A stretch of 64,000 nucleotides of DNA from Azohydromonas aeria (GTDB taxonomy: Bacteria > Pseudomonadota > Gammaproteobacteria > Burkholderiales > Burkholderiaceae_C), in the NCBI RefSeq assembly GCF_009760915.1, contig NZ_VIDQ01000002.1, positions 62,001-126,000 of the forward strand, read 5' to 3'. A program made the translations under genes and the position numbers. Below are positions 58,573 through 64,000 of the stretch, piece after piece. The notes beneath the pieces are model-generated. The model did no database searches and was not told the DNA's origin. It worked only from the letters and a program-made list of their open reading frames with translations. The stretch's first letter is position 1; each line of letters opens with the position of its first letter.

Positions 58573-59487
58573 ATGAAGTTGCAGTCACTGCGCGCGCTGC
58601 TGGCAGCGGTGGAAACCGGCAGCCTGCGCAACGCGGCGCGCCGCCTGGGTGTGTCGCAGCCGGCGCTGACCAAGGCCATCCGTGAGCTGGAGATCGAGCT
58701 GGGCGCGCCGCTGCTGCTGCGCTCCAACACAGGCGTGATCACCACGGCACAGGGCCGCGTGCTGGTGGAGCGCTCGCGCACGGTTGAGCGTGAGCTCGCC
58801 GCCGCGGTGGACCAGATCCGTCAGCTCAGCGGGGAGATGGTGGGCAGCCTGCACGTGGCGGCCGTGCCGCTGGCGCTGATGCTGCTGGTGCCCGAGGCGC
58901 TGCGCACCTTCAGCGCCAGCTACCCCGGCATCCGGCTGCGCATCGACGAGGAGCTCTACATGGCGCAGCTGACGCGGCTGCGTGCGGGCGAGGTCGAGGT
59001 GTGCGTCGGACCCGTGCCGGCCGGGCTGCCGGCAGGCGAGCTCGTGATCGAGCCGCTGATGCCGATTCAGATGGTGGTCGTGGCCGGCAAGTCCTCGCCG
59101 CATGCGCGGGCGAAGTCACTGGCCGAGCTGGCCGAGGCGCGCTGGGTCTTCACCGGCACCTCGGCCAACGCCGGGTATGCGCGCCATCTCTTCGCCGAGC
59201 ACGGCCTGCCGGTGCCGCCCGCCAGTGCGGTGGTCAACTCGACGCTGGGGCTGGTGGCGCTGATCTCTGGCGGCGAGTTCGTCGGGCTGATGCCCCAGCA
59301 GATCGCATCGCACCCGATGGCCGCGGCCTACATGAGAGTCGTGCCGGTGAAGGAAGGCTCGCTGCGCGCCGAGATGGCGGCCATGACGCGCCCGGAAAGC
59401 GCGCTGGTGCCGGCGGTGCGCCACTTCATCGCGCACCTGAGCCGGGCAGCGCATCACTTCGGAGACTCGGAGCAGGTGCTGCGGTGA
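58573..59487 (+). CDS. LysR-family transcriptional regulator
   Basis: This is a 304-residue regulator with N-terminal helix-turn-helix (LRALLAAVETGSLRNAARRL, GVSQPALTKAIRELEIELGA) and a substrate-binding domain (LHVAAVPLALMLLVPEALRTF; GYARHLFAEHGLPVPPASAV; LGLVALISGGEFVGLMP). It is complete, unlike the LysR gene near the gallate operon. No obvious target operon is divergent from it except the RMF-like gene, so its target may be elsewhere, possibly the gallate genes, given similar upstream motifs. Confidence 0.9.
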   Translation: MKLQSLRALLAAVETGSLRNAARRLGVSQPALTKAIRELEIELGAPLLLRSNTGVITTAQGRVLVERSRTVERELAAAVDQIRQLSGEMVGSLHVAAVPLALMLLVPEALRTFSASYPGIRLRIDEELYMAQLTRLRAGEVEVCVGPVPAGLPAGELVIEPLMPIQMVVVAGKSSPHARAKSLAELAEARWVFTGTSANAGYARHLFAEHGLPVPPASAVVNSTLGLVALISGGEFVGLMPQQIASHPMAAAYMRVVPVKEGSLRAEMAAMTRPESALVPAVRHFIAHLSRAAHHFGDSEQVLR

Positions 59488-59823
59488 GCGGGGTTTCGCA
59501 CTCCGCAGGTTCGCAAGCCGCGTTTTGCAGGCGGCGGAACACCTTCCTTGGAGCTTTCATGACGTTTGAGACGCGCGTTGATATCAAGCCAGCAATGGCA
59601 CGCCGCTGGCGCTGTTCAACGCGGCCGAGCCGCCTACGGTGGTCCACGTCCGCATAAGGCCCACTGCTGCCTCTACGTCGGCTCCCCGAGCAGATCCCGG
59701 TACACCAAGCAATCCTGTTGGGTGTTCGAGAGGAAGCAATCACTCAGCTCCAGAGTGCCCAGGACCGCCCTCGGCTCGCGCTGTAGGGACGGCAGAGCCG
59801 GCCACTCTGCCGGCAATCGTGCT
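59488..59823. other. 336-bp gene-free stretch
   Basis: No gene is recognised between the convergent LysR and DoxX genes. A short open stretch after an ATG at 59560 has no recognisable homology or good codon pattern beyond about 30 codons. It may be a degraded remnant. No terminator hairpin with a T-run was found. Confidence 0.35.
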
Positions 59824-60264
59824 TCAGTTCCAGCGCCCGTGCAGGCCGCCCACGCTGTAGCGCCCTGCGCCCAGCAGCGCCACGGCCAAGGCACCGAAGA
59901 GGTACATGCCCTGCAGCTCCAGCGCCCACCCACCGGTCTTGGTCAGCTGCCCCAATTGCGCCATATGTGCCAAACCGATGGCGAACAACATGTTGATCAC
60001 GACAATCAACGCCGCCGCCCGCGTGAACAGTCCCGCGATCAGCAGCATTGGCGCTACTACTTCGCCAATATAGACCCCGTAGGCCAGCTCGGTTGGCAGC
60101 CCAGCCTTGGCCAGCAGTCCCAAGGCCGACCCGGGCCCGCTGATGACCTTGGCGATACCATGCATCAGCACCAGTACTCCAAGCGCTACACGCAACACCA
60201 GCTTGCCGGTGTCTTCCGTGGCTGAAGTCACTGCGGAGTTGGGCACGGGATGCGGATTAGCCAT
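59824..60264 (-). CDS. DoxX-family membrane protein
   Basis: This is a 146-residue inner-membrane protein with four hydrophobic helices. The DoxX core is evident: LVLRVALGVLVLMHGIAKVI, GVYIGEVVAPMLLIAGLFTR, ALIVVINMLFAIGLAHM and LFGALAVALLGAGRYSV. Family members are linked to redox or thiosulfate metabolism and stress, but most are uncharacterised. The ATG at 60264 follows GGAAGG. It is the last of the minus-strand genes including a Bug receptor and porin. Confidence 0.88.
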   Translation of the reverse strand: MANPHPVPNSAVTSATEDTGKLVLRVALGVLVLMHGIAKVISGPGSALGLLAKAGLPTELAYGVYIGEVVAPMLLIAGLFTRAAALIVVINMLFAIGLAHMAQLGQLTKTGGWALELQGMYLFGALAVALLGAGRYSVGGLHGRWN

Positions 60265-60405
60265 GAGACCTTCCTTTCTCGCGCGGCCAATGCCGCGCCG
60301 TAATGGGAATAGTGAGCCGTACGTCCAGGCAGGTATCCTCAACCGGCCGCGTGAACAATAGCAAGGAACGATGCGTTCCAAGGACAGCTCGGATCCAGCC
60401 TTGGA

Positions 60406-61401
60406 TCACTGCCGCTCGATCTTTGCCGCCGTGATCACGGCCGACCAGCGCTTGATCTCCGAGGCCAACAGCTCCTTCATCTGCTGCGGCGTTCCGCCTT
60501 GGGGACGCACGCCGAGCTTCTGCAGTTGCTGTTGCACCTCGGGCGTCTTTAGCGCGTCATTGGCTGCCTGACTCAGGCGGTCGATGATGGGCTGCGGCGT
60601 CTTGGCCGGAACCGCCAGCGCGTTCCAGGAAGCGACGTTGTAGTCGCGCACGCCCGATTCCTGCACTGTCGGCACGTCGGCCAAGGTCGGGAATCGCTTG
60701 TCCGAGGTCACGGCCAGCGCGCGCACGGCTTTTGCGCTGACCTGCGACAGGAAGGGGCCGAGGATCTCAAACCCGACGTCAATCTCGCCCGCGCGCAGCG
60801 CGGTCAGCACGGCGCCGGAAGCCTTGTACGGCACGATCACGGCGTCGATGCCGGCGGCGGTCTTGAACAGCTCGGCTGCCAAGTGCTGCGTGGAGCCTAC
60901 CGAGATGGTGCCGATGGTCAGCTTGCCCGGATTGGCCTTGGCGTAGCTCACCACCTCGGCCAGGCTCTTGAAGCGCGAGCCGTTGTCCACGAAGGCCGCC
61001 AGGTCGAAGAAGCCCAGCGTGCCCACGGGCGCAAAGTCGCGCGTCGAATCGAAGGGAAGCTTCTTGAACAGGCCTTCGCTGACGGCGTTGGAGTTGCTCA
61101 TCAGCAGCACGGTGTAGCCGTCGGGCGCGGCCTTGGCCACCGTCTGCGAGGCAACGATGCTGCCGGCGCTGGGCTTGTTCTCGATCACGATGGTCTGGCC
61201 CAGCGACTTGGACATCGCCTGCGCCACCGTGCGTGCCGTGATGTCGGCGATGCCGCCGGGGGCGAAGGGAACGACCATCGTGATGGGCTTCGTCGGCCAG
61301 GCCGGTGTCGACTGTGCCAGCACAGCTGCCGGCAACAGGAGCAGGGCCGCGAGCAGGCTGCGGCGGGCGGGCTGAAGCCCGTGGTGGAACGGCAAGGTCA
61401 T
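60406..61401 (-). CDS. Bug-family (tripartite tricarboxylate transporter) substrate-binding protein
   Basis: This is a 331-residue periplasmic receptor. It has a signal peptide (RRSLLAALLLLPAAVLAQ) and the family N-terminus WPTKPITMVVPFAPGGIADITAR, with further hallmarks VIENKPSAGSIVASQTVAKA and PYKASGAVLTALRAGEIDVGF. It binds a small carboxylate. No TctA/TctB membrane components are nearby, as usual for the many Bug paralogues of Burkholderiales. A porin gene is 98 bp upstream on the same strand. Confidence 0.93.
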   Translation of the reverse strand: MTLPFHHGLQPARRSLLAALLLLPAAVLAQSTPAWPTKPITMVVPFAPGGIADITARTVAQAMSKSLGQTIVIENKPSAGSIVASQTVAKAAPDGYTVLLMSNSNAVSEGLFKKLPFDSTRDFAPVGTLGFFDLAAFVDNGSRFKSLAEVVSYAKANPGKLTIGTISVGSTQHLAAELFKTAAGIDAVIVPYKASGAVLTALRAGEIDVGFEILGPFLSQVSAKAVRALAVTSDKRFPTLADVPTVQESGVRDYNVASWNALAVPAKTPQPIIDRLSQAANDALKTPEVQQQLQKLGVRPQGGTPQQMKELLASEIKRWSAVITAAKIERQ

Positions 61402-61499
61402 GCTGTAATCTCCAGGAAGGTTTTAGCGCAAGTGCCCTGCCCGTCCAGCGCCTGATGACGATGGGCACAGGACGAAGGAGGGCCCTTCTTGCTCGCGGC

Positions 61500-62555
61500 T
61501 CAGAAACGGTGCCTCAGTCCGACCGTGAAGGCGTTCTGCGTGCCCAGGGTGCCCATGAAGGCCGGCTTGGCATAGCCGCCCCTGACGCTGTTGCGGTCCA
61601 TCACCCCATAGACGTCGCTGCGGCGCGAGAAGCGGTAGCTGGCGGTGACGTAGCTGACCTTGCGCGAACCGTCCAGCACCGCGCTGCCGCTCTGGTCGTC
61701 CGCCAGATGCGCGAAGCTGAGGTTGACTGCCGGAGTGATGTCGTAGCTCAAGGCCAGCGTGTAGACCTTGTTCTCTTGCGGGCTGGTTTCGTGGGTGCGC
61801 CGCATCGTTCCGCCATATAGGGTCAGCGCCGGCAGCAGCTTGTAGCTGGCACCCAGGCCCACGATCTTGCGGGTCTCGGTATCGGCCAGGTTCTTCATGC
61901 GTTGCGCGTAGGCACCCGCCCACACGGGCCCCGTGCTGTAGCTCGCACCCACCGCCCAGGTGCCGTTAGCGTCGGCATCCGCTGTCTCGCCGAAGGTGTG
62001 GGCCACGGCCAGCTCCACGCCGCCGAGCCTGGCATCGACTCGCAGCACGTTGTCCTGCCGAGCGACGTGGTGGCTGCTGAAGATGGACAGCGCGTTGTTG
62101 TTTGGGTTGCCCTGGGGCTGGAAGCGCGCCGTCATGGTGTGCCCAATGGTGTACTGGCGACCAACGGTCAGGCCCCAGCTGGCACCGCGCAGGCCGACGT
62201 GGACCTCGCGGCCGAAGAGGCGCGACGGCGTGGCGATCTGCCCGTAGTCGCCGGCGGGTGAGCCCTGCAGCGACGTGCCGGAGCTCGGGTCGAATCCGGC
62301 CTCCATCGTGAAGAGGGCCGCCATGCCGTTGCCCAGTTCCTCCCGGCCACGGAAGCCCAGCCGGCTGCCGGTGAAGATGCCGTCCTCCATGGTGGTGAGC
62401 GAGGCGCGGTTGGCGTCGGCGTTGTTGACATGGCGCACGGCCGCGTCCATGAGGCCGTAAATCACGACGCTGTTCGACTGCGCCGACGCGGCCGTTGCAC
62501 AAAGCAAGCCGGCAGCGCCTACGGCGGCGGCAAGACCTTGAAAGGGTTTGTTCAC
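61500..62555 (-). CDS. Gram-negative porin (Burkholderiales type)
   Basis: This is a 351-residue outer-membrane trimeric porin. A signal peptide (LAAAVGAAGLLCATAASAQS) is followed by the first strand SVVIYGLMDAAVRHVNNADA. The body has strands typical of porin_4, such as RLGFRGREELGNGMAALFTME and FGREVHVGLRGASWGLTVGRQ. It ends in LRHRF with the terminal aromatic Phe needed for BAM assembly. It is placed between Bug receptor and MBL-hydrolase genes, suggesting entry of an organic acid or ester. General-diffusion porin is the default call. Confidence 0.94.
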   Translation of the reverse strand: MNKPFQGLAAAVGAAGLLCATAASAQSNSVVIYGLMDAAVRHVNNADANRASLTTMEDGIFTGSRLGFRGREELGNGMAALFTMEAGFDPSSGTSLQGSPAGDYGQIATPSRLFGREVHVGLRGASWGLTVGRQYTIGHTMTARFQPQGNPNNNALSIFSSHHVARQDNVLRVDARLGGVELAVAHTFGETADADANGTWAVGASYSTGPVWAGAYAQRMKNLADTETRKIVGLGASYKLLPALTLYGGTMRRTHETSPQENKVYTLALSYDITPAVNLSFAHLADDQSGSAVLDGSRKVSYVTASYRFSRRSDVYGVMDRNSVRGGYAKPAFMGTLGTQNAFTVGLRHRF

Positions 62556-62639
62556 GGGTGTCTCCTTGTTGATTATCGGAATGCAGCAGCCCCGTCGGAC
62601 GCTGACTGAAGCGCCGGCGGAAGCTGCGAGGGAAAGGTG

Positions 62640-63464
62640 TTAGAACTCGACGGCCTGACCGGGCACGGCAACGATGGCCTTCACGGGGCCGTTACCCAGG
62701 GCCTCGACGAACTCCTTCGAGGTGCCCTTGGCCAGCGGATTGGCGCCGTAGTGCATGGGGATCACCGCACGCGGCTTGATCATCTGCGTCACCGCCCAGG
62801 CTGCATCGGCAGGGTCCATCGTGAAGTGCCCGCCAATGGGCACCAGCGCGAGATCGGGCTTGTAGCGTTCTCCGATCAAGCGCATGTCACCGAACACGGC
62901 CGTGTCGCCCGCGTGGTAGATCCGGAAGCCGTTTTCCAGCTCGGTGATCCAGCCCACCGGTTCGCCGCCGACATGCATCTCGTCCTTGTCGATGGCCGCG
63001 TTGTGCCACACCAACTCGGAGGAATGCTCTGCGTGCAGGGCCGTCACCTTGATGCCCGGCACCGGCGTGATGGTTCCACCCTTGTTCATGCGCGGCAGCA
63101 GCTTGTCCGGCAGCGCACCCAGCGTGGTGAGCGTCTGGTTCAGCCCGCCCGGTGCGCGGATCGGTGTGTCGTAGCGTTGGGCCAGCGCGGCCGCATCCGC
63201 GAAATGGTCCCAGTGCCCATGCGACACCAGCAGCACGTCGATCCGGCCAAACTTGTCGAGCTGCTTGTACTCGGGCGGCGTCAACGGGTTCTTCTGCAGC
63301 CAAGGATCCGTCACGATCACCTTGCCCCCTGGCGAGGTGATCTTGAACGCCGACTGTCCGAGCCACACCACTTCGACTCTGTCCTTCGGCGCGGGCACCT
63401 GCGCAAAGGCCATGCCGGCCACGGCGCACGACAACGCCGCAAGGAGGCACTTAAATCGGTTCAT
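62640..63464 (-). CDS. Exported MBL-fold metallo-hydrolase (UPF0173-like)
   Basis: This is a 274-residue metallo-beta-lactamase-fold protein with a signal peptide (CLLAALSCAVAGMAFA). It carries the metal-binding LLVSHGHWDHFADA (HxHxDH), a later AGDTAVFGDM and the final PMHYGANP histidine. The layout matches the L-ascorbate-6-phosphate lactonase-like UPF0173 group. It probably hydrolyses an ester, lactone or phosphoester in the periplasm. It lies between porin and Bug receptor genes, so may process an imported compound. Substrate unknown. Confidence 0.9.
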   Translation of the reverse strand: MNRFKCLLAALSCAVAGMAFAQVPAPKDRVEVVWLGQSAFKITSPGGKVIVTDPWLQKNPLTPPEYKQLDKFGRIDVLLVSHGHWDHFADAAALAQRYDTPIRAPGGLNQTLTTLGALPDKLLPRMNKGGTITPVPGIKVTALHAEHSSELVWHNAAIDKDEMHVGGEPVGWITELENGFRIYHAGDTAVFGDMRLIGERYKPDLALVPIGGHFTMDPADAAWAVTQMIKPRAVIPMHYGANPLAKGTSKEFVEALGNGPVKAIVAVPGQAVEF

Positions 63465-63486
63465 GCCTGTCTCCTGCAGGCGATGG

Positions 63487-64000
63487 TCAGTCCGGTTTGA
63501 CGTTCCCAGCCTTCACCACCTCGGCCCAGCGCGGGATCTCGCGCGCGATCAGCTCGCCGAAAGCCTTCGGGGCGGTGGGCGTGGGGATCGCGCCTTCCTT
63601 GGCCATTTGCTCGGCCACCGAGGATGTCTGCAGCGCCTTGTTGATCTCCGCGTTGAGCCGGACCACGACCGCGTCGGGCGTCCCGGCCGGCGCGACAATG
63701 CCGTACCACTGGTCGGCATCGAAGCCGGCAAAGCCGCGCTCCGCCACGGTCGGCACGTCCGGCAGCGAGGGCAACCGCTGCAGGCTGGAGACTGCCAGCG
63801 CGCGCAGCCGGCCGTTGCGTACCTGCGGCAGTACCACGGGCGCGCCCGTGAACGTGGCATCCACCTGCCCGGCGATCAGATCGTTCATGGACGGCGCCGT
63901 GCCCCGGTAGGGGATGTGCAGCATGGGGAACTTGGCCTTGAGCTTCAGGTACTCAAAGGCAATGTTCGCGGCGCTGCCGTTGCCGCCTGAAGAATAGGTC
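63487..64000 (-). CDS. Bug-family substrate-binding protein (5' end outside window)
   Basis: This is the C-terminal part of a periplasmic tripartite tricarboxylate receptor; the N-terminal half and signal lie beyond base 64000. The visible sequence runs from YSSGGNGSAANIAFEYLKLK through PYRGTAPSMNDLIAGQVD, SLPDVPTVAERGFAGFDADQ and ends in GNVKPD. These are standard Bug motifs. It precedes the MBL hydrolase gene in the same direction. Confidence 0.9.
   Translation of the reverse strand, partial: TYSSGGNGSAANIAFEYLKLKAKFPMLHIPYRGTAPSMNDLIAGQVDATFTGAPVVLPQVRNGRLRALAVSSLQRLPSLPDVPTVAERGFAGFDADQWYGIVAPAGTPDAVVVRLNAEINKALQTSSVAEQMAKEGAIPTPTAPKAFGELIAREIPRWAEVVKAGNVKPD

Noticed and set aside
1-64000. 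tRNA, rRNA, CRISPR array, prophage attachment site or replication origin
   Set aside because: No cloverleaf, regular spacer-repeat series, integrase or origin-type repeats were seen by reading both strands; a covariance-model scan was not possible.

Overview
The window looks like chromosomal DNA from a high-G+C betaproteobacterium of the order Burkholderiales, most likely Comamonadaceae. This is inferred from dense G/C-ending codon use, Bug-type (tripartite tricarboxylate transporter) binding proteins, a Gram-negative porin of the Burkholderiales type and the overall catabolic gene repertoire. No tRNA, rRNA or CRISPR array was seen, so the placement rests on protein families only.

Layout. 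(1) 1-7300: an acid-sugar (tetronate/threonate-like) catabolic locus with otnC, otnK, an isopropylmalate/tartrate dehydrogenase-like enzyme, an Asp/Glu-racemase-like protein and an aldehyde dehydrogenase. Two related GntR regulators with two winged-helix domains each bracket it. (2) 7400-10400: a scar holding a frameshifted pntB 3' end and an IS630 transposase fragment, followed by a lower-G+C stretch with an exported alpha/beta hydrolase. (3) 10400-21570: an apparent eleven-gene minus-strand operon (polar amino-acid ABC transporter, DapA-like lyase, DadA-like oxidoreductase, aldehyde dehydrogenase, proline-racemase-like epimerase, three SDRs). It diverges from a GntR/FCD regulator and resembles hydroxyproline degradation clusters. 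(4) 21670-28070: D-amino-acid/beta-alanine catabolism (dadA, alr, mmsA, omega-transaminase) with a divergent LysR regulator. (5) 28140-38920: an envelope/secretion region with a GDSL-like lipoprotein, a Tat-type DUF4397 lipoprotein, a short TolC-like protein, an isolated GspD secretin, a subtilisin-like protease, an EF-hand protein and a two-component system. (6) 39150-48570: a ferric-reductase-like flavocytochrome and a complete RND efflux system with divergent BaeSR.

(7) 48650-56530: a ferredoxin plus small membrane protein, a decayed LysR gene, and a gallate degradation operon (MFS uptake, galA, a ModA-like protein without a signal peptide, ligJ, ligK), then a DODA-type dioxygenase. (8) 56577-58034: an IS701-family element with perfect 17-bp inverted repeats and TTAA target duplications; its transposase frame is shifted late in the gene. 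(9) 58090-64000: an RMF-like small protein, a LysR regulator, DoxX, two Bug receptors (one cut by the window end), a porin and an MBL-fold hydrolase.

How the genes work together. Most of the window is modular carbon-source catabolism, each module with its own GntR or LysR regulator and an uptake system. The less expected parts are the ModA-like protein in the gallate operon where an oxalomesaconate tautomerase would be expected, the isolated secretin/mini-TolC/protease neighbourhood, the paired double-winged-helix GntR regulators, and a two-component system with an acidic periplasmic loop beside an EF-hand protein.
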